From: Oscillospiraceae bacterium
Lineage (GTDB): Bacteria; Bacillota; Clostridia; Oscillospirales; Ruminococcaceae
DNA length: 42,804 bases
Direction: 5' to 3'
Assembly: GCA_022769365.1 (NCBI GenBank)
Contig: JALEJO010000012.1
Location: 66,917 to 109,720 of the forward strand
Positions 7,300 through 14,215 of the stretch are shown piece after piece (within the stretch, counting starts at the first letter, position 1; the number at the start of each line of letters is the position of its first letter). Made by a program: the position numbers and the translations under genes. Below the pieces are notes generated by a model. The model was not told the origin of the DNA. It ran no database searches and saw nothing but the letters and a program-made list of their open reading frames with translations.

Positions 7300-8067
7300 A
7301 TGAAAAGATTTATAAAAGCAATAACAGCAGGTGCATTCAGCGTTGTTTTGGCACTTTCGGCAGCAGCTTCAACCGCTGTATTGAATGCAGATGCGGCTTC
7401 AATGGGTGATGTTATTTCAAAAGCAAGAGAAATTGGTATGCCTGAAAGTGAAATACAGGGTTATATAAGCCAGTATGGCGGCAGAGATTATACTTCTGAC
7501 CAATATCAGCAGGCTGTCAATGCTCTTGAAGGAATGAGAGGAAAATATTCGGGTGGAAATAGTAACAATAATAATTCATCTGATGAAACAAGTCCAACTC
7601 TTTTCCCTGAAGATACAACAGATGGTGCAACAGGAGCAACAAACTCAAAAGAAGTTGACGACTTTTTCAATAAGTCATCGGAAGATAAAATAAAATATAT
7701 ACAAGGTCTTACAGATGACGAAGCAAAAAAATTCTGGGACGAACTGACAGATGAACAGAAAAAAACTGTTGGTGAAGTTTTAAATGCTGATTCAATAGAT
7801 GACCTTAAAAAAAGTGCTGAAAAAGCGGCGGCTGAACTTGGTATTTCAGATACAACAACAGAAGAAACAACTGAAGAAGCAACAGAAACTGAAGCTGAAA
7901 CAGAATCTGTTTCTGAATCAGAAGCCGAAACAGAAAGCGAAACAGCGGAAGTTATAGCTAAAACAACTAATACAATGATATGGGTTGTTGTATGTGTTAT
8001 TATAGGTGTTGCTGTTATATTTGCAGTTATTGCCTGTGTTATGAAAAAAAGCAATAAGAAGGAATAA
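7300..8067 (+). CDS. Secreted, membrane-anchored protein with Thr/Glu-rich stalk
   Basis: 255 residues with three visible parts. The N terminus is a signal peptide (MKRFIKAITAGAFSVVLALSAA) with a likely cleavage near residue 32. Two small helical segments follow (ASMGDVISKAREIGMPESE and DEAKKFWDELTDEQKKTVGEVL), separated by an Asn/Ser linker. Then comes a low-complexity Thr/Glu/Ser stalk (about 185-217), a single C-terminal membrane helix (about 225-248) and a short Lys-rich cytoplasmic tail. The topology is certain enough; the function is not recognised. It starts an operon with the genes at 8070 and 8787. Confidence 0.8.
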   Translation: MKRFIKAITAGAFSVVLALSAAASTAVLNADAASMGDVISKAREIGMPESEIQGYISQYGGRDYTSDQYQQAVNALEGMRGKYSGGNSNNNNSSDETSPTLFPEDTTDGATGATNSKEVDDFFNKSSEDKIKYIQGLTDDEAKKFWDELTDEQKKTVGEVLNADSIDDLKKSAEKAAAELGISDTTTEETTEEATETEAETESVSESEAETESETAEVIAKTTNTMIWVVVCVIIGVAVIFAVIACVMKKSNKKE

Positions 8068-8069
8068 AA

Positions 8070-8777
8070 ATGCCTGGATATATAATTCATCTTGCGGAAG
8101 CAGAAAGAATAATTGAAAAAATAAATAAAAATTTTTGTGTTACAGATGACTGGAGAAACAGATTTCTTACAGGCTGTCTTTTGCCTGATACAAAACCCTA
8201 TGGAAAAGATAAGCGTGAAACTCATTTTTGGAATGAAAAAGTTATTCCGAATCTTGCAAGAAAACCTGACACAAAAATATTTCTTGAAAAGTATAAAGAT
8301 AAACTTGAAAATCCTATAGTTTCGGGATATTATGCACATCTTCTTTTAGATGTGCATTTTATAGATGTATATTGGAAGAACGAGTTTTGTCTGATGGATG
8401 AAAACAAGCAGGAAGAAAAACTTTGTGATAAAGTGAAATATGTCAGGATAAATGAAACGGGTGAAATTGTGCCTGTTAAAAAGTTTTTATCAATAGAATA
8501 TTATTATGGTGATTATTCAAATATGAATGAATATTACATACAAAAATATAACATAAAACAGCCTGTTAATATCCATTATAAAAATCCGATTGAAGAGGCA
8601 GATATAACAAAAATGGACGAGATTTATACTAATCTTGAAAAATACTGCCTTGGCGGGAATGTTGAAGATATAAAAAAACTTAGAGTTTTCAACATTGAAA
8701 AATTATCGAATCTTATAGATAAAAGTGCAGATGAGTTCTGCAAAATGTTTGAAAATAATTTTACTTATTTAATATAG
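8070..8777 (+). CDS. Zinc-dependent phospholipase C-like protein
   Basis: 235 residues, cytosolic by appearance. The spacing of PGYIIHLAEAE (His7), GCLLPDTKP (Asp40), ETHFW (His52) and GYYAHLLLDVHF (His90, Asp94, His96) matches the metal-ligand pattern of the zinc-dependent phospholipase C / S1-P1 nuclease fold. Related clostridial proteins are usually annotated as hypothetical, so substrate and activity are unknown. There is no signal peptide, unlike secreted phospholipases. The ATG follows the previous stop codon by two bases. Confidence 0.6.
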   Translation: MPGYIIHLAEAERIIEKINKNFCVTDDWRNRFLTGCLLPDTKPYGKDKRETHFWNEKVIPNLARKPDTKIFLEKYKDKLENPIVSGYYAHLLLDVHFIDVYWKNEFCLMDENKQEEKLCDKVKYVRINETGEIVPVKKFLSIEYYYGDYSNMNEYYIQKYNIKQPVNIHYKNPIEEADITKMDEIYTNLEKYCLGGNVEDIKKLRVFNIEKLSNLIDKSADEFCKMFENNFTYLI

Positions 8778-8786
8778 GAGAACAAA

Positions 8787-9125
8787 ATGAATATACAGAT
8801 TTTTGGAAAAAACAAAAGTTTCGATACAAAAAAGGCGGAAAGATTTTTCAAAGAAAGAGGAATAAAATTCCAGAAAATAGATATTCTTGATAAAGGTCTT
8901 TCAAAAAAAGAATATGAGTCAGTTTGCAAAGCCGTTGGTGGCTGGGAAAATCTTGTTGATGAAACTTCAAAAGCATATGAAAAACATTATATGAAATATC
9001 TTAGCGATTCGGATAAAGAAGAAAAGTTACTTGAAAATCCTGAATTATTCAGAACACCAATAGTAAGAAACGGAAAATTTGCAACGGTCGGATATAAACC
9101 TGAAATATGGTCTGAATGGGAATAA
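8787..9125 (+). CDS. ArsC/Spx-type thioredoxin-fold protein lacking the catalytic cysteine
   Basis: 112 residues with the ArsC-family layout: MNIQIFG, the KKAERFFKERGIKFQKIDI helix-strand, then ENPELFRTPIVRNGKFATVGYKPE with the conserved cis-proline Thr-Pro. In the family a cysteine stands just after the first strand (pattern KKC-x-DTKKAE); here it is Ser11 (NKSFDTKKAE), and no other cysteine is nearby. Classical arsenate reductase chemistry is therefore unlikely. AGGAG precedes the start. The stop abuts the stop of the convergent regulator with no bases between. Confidence 0.8.
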   Translation: MNIQIFGKNKSFDTKKAERFFKERGIKFQKIDILDKGLSKKEYESVCKAVGGWENLVDETSKAYEKHYMKYLSDSDKEEKLLENPELFRTPIVRNGKFATVGYKPEIWSEWE

Positions 9126-9767
9126 TTATATATTTTTTAGTTTAAAAGAATTTTTGTAAAATTCAAGCAGACCTTCTTTCTGCATTTTTCCAAGTTCTTT
9201 TGATAAAGCACTTCTGTCAAGATTAAGATAGTCAGCAAGCTGTTGACGATTGAACGGAATCTGAAAAGTTGTGCTTTTATTTTTTACCGACATATATGAA
9301 AGGTAGGCTGAAAGTCTGCCTCTTATTGTTTTTGAAGATGTGCAGAAAATTCGGTTTGAAAGAGAAAGATTTTTCTGTGCAGCTATTTTTGTAATGTTAA
9401 GCAGAATTTTTTTATACCATGTTTTATCTGAAAATCTGCTGTCTGTAAGGGTAGCAATATTTAAAAATAAAATTTCAGAGTTTTCATTTGAAACAGCCTG
9501 AACCATCATTGGTTCATTGCAAAGTGCATAAGTTTCGGCAAAAAGTTGTCCTGTTGAAATGTTGTTTAAAATTATTTTATTTCCCCATAAATCAATATTT
9601 TCAATATTTACGCTGCCACTTATAACTATTCCGGTTTCTTTTGTTAAATCGCCCATATAGAAAATTATTTCATTTTTTTTATAATTTTTTGTTCTGAAAC
9701 ATTGCAGTTTTTCAATTTCTTTTATTTCTTCATCAGTTACATACTGAAAAATAATTGATTTTATCAT
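9126..9767 (-). CDS. Crp/Fnr-family transcription regulator
   Basis: 213 residues. The N-terminal cyclic-nucleotide-binding-type beta-barrel spans about 1-115 (KNEIIFYMGD, GIVISGSVNI, GQLFAETYALC). A long dimer helix and a C-terminal winged helix with FNRQQLADYLNLDRSALSKEL follow. No N-terminal Fnr-type cysteine cluster is present, so the signal is not obviously a 4Fe-4S cluster. It is divergent from a ferredoxin-cupin pair; in many Clostridia this trio accompanies hcp (hybrid cluster protein) and responds to nitrosative stress, but hcp is absent here. The intergenic palindrome at 9784-9799 is the probable operator. Confidence 0.88.
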   Translation of the reverse strand: MIKSIIFQYVTDEEIKEIEKLQCFRTKNYKKNEIIFYMGDLTKETGIVISGSVNIENIDLWGNKIILNNISTGQLFAETYALCNEPMMVQAVSNENSEILFLNIATLTDSRFSDKTWYKKILLNITKIAAQKNLSLSNRIFCTSSKTIRGRLSAYLSYMSVKNKSTTFQIPFNRQQLADYLNLDRSALSKELGKMQKEGLLEFYKNSFKLKNI

Positions 9768-9783
9768 AAATTTCTCCTTATTT

Positions 9784-9826
9784 GGTGGTTAAAACAACCG
9801 ATTTATATAAGATATTATACTATAAT
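9784..9826 (+). promoter_or_regulatory. Crp/Fnr-type operator and ferredoxin promoter
   Basis: GGTGGTTAAAACAACC (9784-9799) is a 16-base palindrome with one mismatched pair. TATAAT at 9821-9826 puts transcription start near 9833, so the palindrome centre (9791.5) is at -41.5, the class II activator position of Crp/Fnr proteins; the -35 is poor, as expected. On the other strand TTGTGT-17-TATAAT would start the regulator gene near 9806, placing the same site at about +7 to +22, suited to autorepression. Promoter hexamers are seen; the regulatory logic is inference. Confidence 0.65.
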
Positions 9827-9889
9827 ATAACTGTAAACACAAGATGTTTTCTGAAATTTATGAAAAATGTTTTATTGAAAGGAATTTTT

Positions 9890-10603
9890 ATGATAAGAAG
9901 AGTAATAGAAATAGATGAAGAAAAATGCACAGGCTGCGGAATATGTGCTGATGCCTGTCATGAGGGAGCAATAGGAATTATTGACGGAAAAGCAAAACTT
10001 CTTCGTGATGACTATTGTGATGGCTTGGGCGACTGCCTGCCGACTTGTCCGACAAATGCAATATCTTTTGTTGAAAGGGAAGCTGCTGAATATAATGAAG
10101 CGGCGGTAAAAGAAAATATGAAAAATAAACAGGCAAAAAAGCCCGAATTTCACGGCTGTCCCGGACAGAGAATAAGACAGATGAACAGAAATCCTATTGA
10201 TGATATAACACCTGTCGGAAACGTATCTGCGATACAGTCACAGCTTGGTCAGTGGCCTTGTCAGATAAAACTTGTACCAACAAACGTACCTTATTTCAAT
10301 GGTGCAAAACTTCTTATAGCGGCGGACTGTACAGCTTATGCATACGGAAATTTTCATCAGGAATTTATGAAAGGCAAAATAACAATTATAGGCTGCCCTA
10401 AACTTGATGATGTTGATTACAGTGAAAAACTTACTCAGATAATAAAAAATAATGATATAAAAAGTGTTACGGTTCTTCGTATGGAAGTTCCTTGCTGCGG
10501 AGGACTTGAATATGCTGCAATGACAGCGTTAAAAAATAGCGGAAAATTTATCCCTTGGCAGGTTGTTACAATATCTGTTGATGGAAAAATTCTTGATAAA
10601 TAA
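9890..10603 (+). CDS. 4Fe-4S ferredoxin-type protein (Crp/Fnr-linked)
   Basis: 237 residues from the ATG at 9890, which follows GAAAGGAA; longer in-frame starts upstream overlap the promoter and were rejected. The N terminus has two cluster motifs: C13TGCGICADAC23 (CX2CX2CX3C) and an unusual C43DGLGDC49LPTC53P. After HGCPGQR (about 88-94) comes a domain with further cysteines (AADCTAYAYGNF, IIGCPKLDD, VPCCGGLEYAA), which may bind a cluster or be redox-active. This family is usually found beside hcp and a Crp/Fnr regulator. The exact reaction is unknown; electron transfer in a nitric-oxide or redox stress response is the likely role. Confidence 0.82.
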   Translation: MIRRVIEIDEEKCTGCGICADACHEGAIGIIDGKAKLLRDDYCDGLGDCLPTCPTNAISFVEREAAEYNEAAVKENMKNKQAKKPEFHGCPGQRIRQMNRNPIDDITPVGNVSAIQSQLGQWPCQIKLVPTNVPYFNGAKLLIAADCTAYAYGNFHQEFMKGKITIIGCPKLDDVDYSEKLTQIIKNNDIKSVTVLRMEVPCCGGLEYAAMTALKNSGKFIPWQVVTISVDGKILDK

Positions 10604-10618
10604 AAAGGAGAAATTGCT

Positions 10619-10942
10619 ATGTTAAAAAATATCAGCAAATCAGAAGTAATGGTTTTAAAGGAACAGGTTGAATATCAGTCAGGACAGATTGTCAGCAAAA
10701 CACTTGTTCAGAATGAAAACGTAAGTATAACTTTGTTTGCTTTTGATGAGGGCGAAGAAATAAGCACACACGAATCATCAGGAGATGCTTTTGTTACTTG
10801 CCTTGATGGTACAGGTAAGGTTACAATTGACGGCTTTGATTATGAACTTACAGAAGGAGAATCAATTGTTATGCCTGCAAAACACCCTCATGCAGTATAC
10901 GGTCAGAAGAAATTCAAAATGATGCTTATTGTTGTATTTTAA
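10619..10942 (+). CDS. Small cupin-domain protein
   Basis: 107 residues forming one cupin barrel: GEEISTHESSGDAFVTCLDG (motif 1) and EGESIVMPAKHPHAVYG (motif 2), with metal-ligand histidines at HESSGD and KHPHAV. AAGGAG lies 15 bases after the ferredoxin stop, so it is in the same operon. Cupins of this size next to a ferredoxin and a Crp/Fnr regulator recur in anaerobes, but the ligand is unknown. Confidence 0.85.
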   Translation: MLKNISKSEVMVLKEQVEYQSGQIVSKTLVQNENVSITLFAFDEGEEISTHESSGDAFVTCLDGTGKVTIDGFDYELTEGESIVMPAKHPHAVYGQKKFKMMLIVVF

Positions 10943-10987
10943 CAACGAAAGGTTGAAAATAATCGCTGTATTGGTTATTTTGATTAA

Positions 10988-11021
10988 AGAAGTCGAAAGA
11001 TTTATTCTTTCGGCTTTTTTT
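10988..11021 (+). terminator. Terminator after the cupin gene
   Basis: AGTCGAAAG and CTTTCGGCT form a stem (one wobble) around TTTATT-type loop bases at 10991-11014, followed by TTTTTTT. Confidence 0.88.
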
Positions 11022-11065
11022 GTGGGCAACATTGCACAAAACTTGTGCTAAATTGACTTAAATAT

Positions 11066-11124
11066 ACTATAACTATAACTAATACACTTGTTATAGTTTT
11101 TATCTATAGTTTACTATAACTATA
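11066..11124 (+). promoter_or_regulatory. Cluster of repeated half-sites upstream of the metQ promoter
   Basis: ACTATAAC occurs at 11066, 11072 and 11113, with its complement GTTATAGT at 11090-11097 and TATAGTT / AACTATA as an inverted pair at 11105-11124. The cluster spans about -100 to -42 relative to the promoter, the usual place for a LysR-type activator. The half-sites resemble the TATAGTTT MET-box of streptococcal methionine regulators, but the spacing differs, so the regulator is not identified. Confidence 0.5.
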
Positions 11125-11129
11125 TGATA

Positions 11130-11159
11130 TTGGACAAAAGTAGGATTTTGTGGTAAAAT
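11130..11159 (+). promoter_or_regulatory. Promoter of the leader peptide-metQNI operon
   Basis: TTGGAC (11130-11135) and TAAAAT (11154-11159) are 18 bases apart, with TG one base before the -10 (extended -10). The -35 is suboptimal, in keeping with an activated promoter. Transcription would start near 11166, about 23 bases before the small cysteine-rich frame. Confidence 0.65.
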
Positions 11160-11188
11160 ATAAACATCAAATCGAAGGAGAGAAAAGT

Positions 11189-11263
11189 ATGAAAATGGAT
11201 ATACTAATTAAGGTTTGCAGATTATGCTCAGTGAGAGGACGAATGTGTTGCACAGTCTGTTGA
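11189..11263 (+). CDS. Cysteine-rich leader peptide of the metQNI operon (24 aa)
   Basis: ATG at 11189 with GAAGGAG eight bases upstream, ending at TGA 11263: 24 codons with cysteines at 10, 13, 20, 21 and 24. The final sense codon is Cys, immediately before the stop. It precedes a methionine-type ABC importer by 111 bases, and a similar frame precedes the next sulfur operon, which argues that it is a translated cysteine sensor. No intrinsic terminator is visible between it and metQ; the interval is purine-rich with a tandem ATTGAAAGA-like repeat. Control might work through translational coupling or factor-dependent termination. A small metal-binding peptide is the alternative reading. Confidence 0.68.
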   Translation: MKMDILIKVCRLCSVRGRMCCTVC

Positions 11264-11374
11264 CATATGAGAGAAAAGAATAATTGAAAGATTGAAAGAA
11301 TTGAAAGAAACGAAAATTTAAAATTTGAAAAAAACAAAAAATAAAAATGTTTTGTAATTACGGAGGAAAATAAA

Positions 11375-12211
11375 ATGAAATTTACTTTTAGAAAAATAAC
11401 AGCAGTTCTTGCAGCAGCAGTACTTGGAGCATCAACATTAACATTAACAGGATGCGGTTCAAAGAGCGATGATAAGGAAATTAAAGTTGGCGTTTGTGCT
11501 GGTCCTTATCAGGATATGTTCAAAGAAGCAATTCAGCCAAAGCTTGAAGAAAAAGGCTACAAGGTTGACTACGTTGAATTTTCAGACTATGTTCAGCCAA
11601 ACAATGCACTTGCTGAAGGCGACGTAAATGTAAACATCTTCCAGCATTCAACTTATCTTAAAAAGTTCTGCGAAGATCACAGCCTTGACCTTACAGCGAT
11701 AACAGAAGTTCCAACAGCTTCAATGGGTATATTCTCAGAAAAGTTTGACAGCCTTGATGCAATCACAGACGGTGCAGAAGTTGCAATACCAAACGATGAT
11801 ACAAACCTTTCAAGATCACTCAGAGTTCTTGCTCAGGCAGGTGTTTTAACACTTGATCCTGACGTTGATGCAGCAAAGGCAACAGTTGATGATATTGCTG
11901 AAAATCCAAAGAACTTAACATTTACAGAAGTTAATGCAGAAGTTTTAACATCAGTTCTTGACAGTGTTGGAATTGCAGCAATCCCTGGTAACTATGCACT
12001 TAGTGCAGGTCTTGATTTAAGTTCAGCTCTTTATAACGAAGAACTCAGCGAAGGTTATTTCAATGTAATTGCAGTTCGTACAGAAGATAAGGACAAGGAT
12101 TTTGCAAAGGATATTGAATCAATTGTTCATTCAGACGACTTCAGAAATGTTATTGACGCTGACGACAGCAAATATACAGCTTTCCAGAAGCCATCAGGTT
12201 ACAACGATTAA
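11375..12211 (+). CDS. metQ: Methionine ABC transporter substrate-binding lipoprotein
   Basis: 278 residues of the NlpA/MetQ family. The signal peptide ends in the lipobox LTLTGC with the lipidated Cys27. The mature part has KVGVCAGPYQDMF, VEFSDYVQPNNALAEGDVNVNIFQHSTYLKKF and the conserved IPNDDTNLSRSLRVLAQAG, which line the D/L-methionine site in homologues. GGAGGAAAA precedes the ATG. It is followed by metN and metI, giving a complete importer. Some members of the family take other sulfur amino acids, so cystine or related substrates cannot be excluded. Confidence 0.95.
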   Translation: MKFTFRKITAVLAAAVLGASTLTLTGCGSKSDDKEIKVGVCAGPYQDMFKEAIQPKLEEKGYKVDYVEFSDYVQPNNALAEGDVNVNIFQHSTYLKKFCEDHSLDLTAITEVPTASMGIFSEKFDSLDAITDGAEVAIPNDDTNLSRSLRVLAQAGVLTLDPDVDAAKATVDDIAENPKNLTFTEVNAEVLTSVLDSVGIAAIPGNYALSAGLDLSSALYNEELSEGYFNVIAVRTEDKDKDFAKDIESIVHSDDFRNVIDADDSKYTAFQKPSGYND

Positions 12212-12245
12212 TTTTTAAATTATTTAATTAAGGATATGATATATA

Positions 12246-13256
12246 ATGATAAAATTTCAGAATGTAAATGTTTCTTTTAAACAGAACAAGAAGCTTGTTG
12301 AAGCAGTTAAAAATGTTTCATTTGATATAGAAAAAGGTTCTATTTATGGTATAGTAGGGGGAAGCGGTGCTGGCAAAAGCACCCTTCTCCGTACAGTTAA
12401 TAAACTTCAGGAAACAACAAGCGGTGAAGTTTTCGTAAATGGAAAAGATATAACAAAAATAAAAGGTAAAGAATTAAGAAATTTAAGAAAAAACATAGGA
12501 ATGATTTTCCAGCACTTTAATCTTGCAGAAAGCAAGACAGTTGCACAGAATATATCATTTATTCTTGAAAGTTCAGGCTGGAAAAAAGATGCAATAAATA
12601 AAAGAGTTGATGAACTTCTTGATTTCGTTAATTTAAGCGACAAGAAAAATGTTTATCCTTCACGTCTTTCAGGTGGTCAGAAACAGAGAGTTGCTATTGC
12701 AAGAGCACTTGCAAATAATACAGAAATTCTTCTTTGTGATGAACCAACATCAGCACTTGACGCTGAAACAACTGTTTCAGTTCTAGATTTGCTTGAAAAA
12801 GTAAACAGGGAACTTGGCGTAACTATAGTTATTATAACACACGAACTTGACGTTGTTAAAAGAATATGCGGCAAGGTTGCAGTTATGGACAGAGGTCAGG
12901 TTGTTGAAATCGGTTCAGTATATAAGGTATTCACAAAGCCTGAATCTGAATTCACAAAGCAGCTTATTGCCAATTCAAATAACTTTGATATTCCTGAAAG
13001 TGTACTCAAAAATATGGAAGGCGATATACTCGAACTGACATATCTTGGTCAGAATGCAGGTGAAGCTGTTCTTTCTGAAATAACAGCAGAGTATAACGTA
13101 AGATTCAATATTTTACATGGTAAAATTGAGTACATCGGCGATAAGCCTCTTGGTATACTTTATGTAAATCTCCTTGGCGATAAAGCTACAAGAGAAAAAG
13201 TAAAGAATATTTTGACTGAAAAAGTAAGTAATGTGGAGGTATTGAAAAATGCTTGA
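12246..13256 (+). CDS. metN: Methionine ABC transporter ATP-binding protein
   Basis: 336 residues. The ATPase domain shows Walker A GGSGAGKST, the Q-loop FQHFNL, signature LSGGQKQR and Walker B LLCDEPTSALD with the H-loop ITHELDV. The C-terminal NIL domain (about 255-336, ELTYLGQNAGEAVLSEI ... KPLGILYVNLLG) is the allosteric domain that in MetNI binds methionine and inhibits transport. Its end overlaps metI by eight bases. Confidence 0.96.
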   Translation: MIKFQNVNVSFKQNKKLVEAVKNVSFDIEKGSIYGIVGGSGAGKSTLLRTVNKLQETTSGEVFVNGKDITKIKGKELRNLRKNIGMIFQHFNLAESKTVAQNISFILESSGWKKDAINKRVDELLDFVNLSDKKNVYPSRLSGGQKQRVAIARALANNTEILLCDEPTSALDAETTVSVLDLLEKVNRELGVTIVIITHELDVVKRICGKVAVMDRGQVVEIGSVYKVFTKPESEFTKQLIANSNNFDIPESVLKNMEGDILELTYLGQNAGEAVLSEITAEYNVRFNILHGKIEYIGDKPLGILYVNLLGDKATREKVKNILTEKVSNVEVLKNA

Positions 13257-13911
13257 TTCTATTATTGATATAAAAGGTGAAGTGCTTGAAGCACTCGGTC
13301 AGACTGCATTTATGGTTCTGACATCACTCGTTTTCGCTATAGTTCTTGGCGGACTTTTAGGACTTGTTCTTTTTGTTACATCAGATCAGTTATTTGTTAA
13401 GAATGCGGTTATCAATAAGATTGTCGGAATTATTTTAAATATTATACGTTCAGTTCCGTTCCTTATTCTTATGATTTTCCTCCTTCCGCTTTCAAAGCTT
13501 ATAGTTGGTACAAAGATAGGTTCTCAGGCGGTTATAGTTCCGCTTTCCATAGCATCAATAGCATTCTTCTCACGTCTTGCTGAAGCATCATTTTCAGCAG
13601 TAAACAGAGGCGTTCTTGAAGCTTATGTTGCATCAGGTGCAAATAAATTTGCAGTTGTATTTAAAATACTTATCCCTGAAGCACTTTCATCACTCGTTAA
13701 AAATATAACAGTAACAGCTATTTCAGTTCTTGGATTCTCCGCAATGGCTGGTCTTGTAGGCGGCGGCGGTCTTGGTGACCTTGCTTACAGATATGGTTAC
13801 CAGAGATACCAGACAGAAATAATGATTGTCTGCGTTGTTATTCTTATCGTGCTTGTTCAGCTTATTCAATGGCTCGGTGATACAATAGCAAGACTTGTTG
13901 ATAATAAATAA
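13249..13911 (+). CDS. metI: Methionine ABC transporter permease
   Basis: 220 residues with five membrane helices. The EAA-type coupling loop EAYVASGANKFAVVFKILIPEAL, the motif SVPFLILMIFLLP, and GLVGGGGLGDLAYRYGYQRYQTEIM identify MetI. It begins inside the metN end (ATG overlapping the last codons), so the two are coupled. No terminator follows that I can see before the next promoter at 13970. Confidence 0.96.
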   Translation: MLDSIIDIKGEVLEALGQTAFMVLTSLVFAIVLGGLLGLVLFVTSDQLFVKNAVINKIVGIILNIIRSVPFLILMIFLLPLSKLIVGTKIGSQAVIVPLSIASIAFFSRLAEASFSAVNRGVLEAYVASGANKFAVVFKILIPEALSSLVKNITVTAISVLGFSAMAGLVGGGGLGDLAYRYGYQRYQTEIMIVCVVILIVLVQLIQWLGDTIARLVDNK

Positions 13912-13921
13912 AATACCATAC

Positions 13922-13938
13922 TATATCAGTGGGATATA
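13922..13938 (+). promoter_or_regulatory. Inverted repeat upstream of the methyltransferase-luxS-mccBA promoter
   Basis: TATATC-AGTGG-GATATA is a perfect 6-5-6 inverted repeat, centred about 75 bases upstream of the predicted start. The position would suit a LysR-type activator. The regulator is unknown. Confidence 0.4.
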
Positions 13939-13969
13939 TATAATATTTCACAAAATCACCTAAAACATA

Positions 13970-13998
13970 TTGACATAGTAGGAATTAAGTGGTATAAT
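13970..13998 (+). promoter_or_regulatory. Promoter of the leader peptide-methyltransferase-luxS-mccBA operon
   Basis: TTGACA (13970-13975), a 17-base spacer and TATAAT (13993-13998): a consensus promoter. Transcription would begin near 14005. Confidence 0.88.
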
Positions 13999-14002
13999 AA
14001 TA

Positions 14003-14033
14003 ATCGTTGAAAGGAACAAATTCCTTGAACGAT
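14003..14033 (+). promoter_or_regulatory. 5'-end hairpin of the leader RNA
   Basis: ATCGTT-AAGGAA pairs with TTCCTT-AACGAT around a CAAA loop, with a small bulge between the two helices. It sits at or just after the transcription start and upstream of the leader-peptide ribosome binding site. It has no T-tract, so it is not a terminator; it may stabilise the transcript or pause polymerase. Confidence 0.5.
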
Positions 14034-14063
14034 AAATCTAAAACTTCTTTCGGAGGCAATGTC

Positions 14064-14126
14064 ATGGTGAATGTTAAAAGAATATGCTGTTGTGTACAGT
14101 TTCACGATTTAATATGTTGCAGATAG
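14064..14126 (+). CDS. Cysteine-rich leader peptide of the methyltransferase-luxS-mccBA operon (20 aa)
   Basis: ATG at 14064 with GGAGG seven bases upstream, ending at TAG 14124-14126. The 20 codons include cysteines 8, 9, 10, 18 and 19: a Cys-Cys-Cys run (codons TGC TGT TGT) and a terminal Cys-Cys-Arg. It lies between a consensus promoter and a perfect terminator, ahead of genes that make cysteine. The last Cys codons (14116-14123) can pair with the 5' arm of that terminator. In classical attenuation, a ribosome stalled at the Cys triplet for lack of charged tRNA-Cys would leave this segment free to form the antiterminator, while one reaching the stop would cover it. Confidence 0.8.
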   Translation: MVNVKRICCCVQFHDLICCR

Positions 14127-14215
14127 TTGATTTGATTTGATTTAATTTTGGTATTTACATAGTTTGTTGGTAATGCCGTTTGAAATAAATTATTGAAATT
14201 AAACTGTTCTGCAAT
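14116..14215 (+). promoter_or_regulatory. Predicted antiterminator pairing
   Basis: GTTGCAGA (14116-14123) can pair with TCTGCAAT (14208-14215, one G-U pair), and AGTT (14125-14128) with AACT (14202-14205), separated by a small internal loop. This pairing and the terminator stem share the 14201-14213 arm and exclude each other. The interval between contains a short tandem TTGATTTGATTTGATTT run. The pairing is seen in the sequence; its in vivo use is inferred. Confidence 0.6.

Noticed and set aside
7506..8339. A 277-codon frame opposite the surface-protein and PLC-like genes
   Set aside because: It is the mirror of low-complexity Thr/Glu codons (giving Ser/Val runs), lacks a ribosome binding site and overlaps two well-supported genes.
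11034..11048. Palindrome GCACAA-AAC-TTGTGC after the cupin terminator
   Set aside because: A clean inverted repeat but without T-tract, promoter alignment or second copy; no function can be supported.
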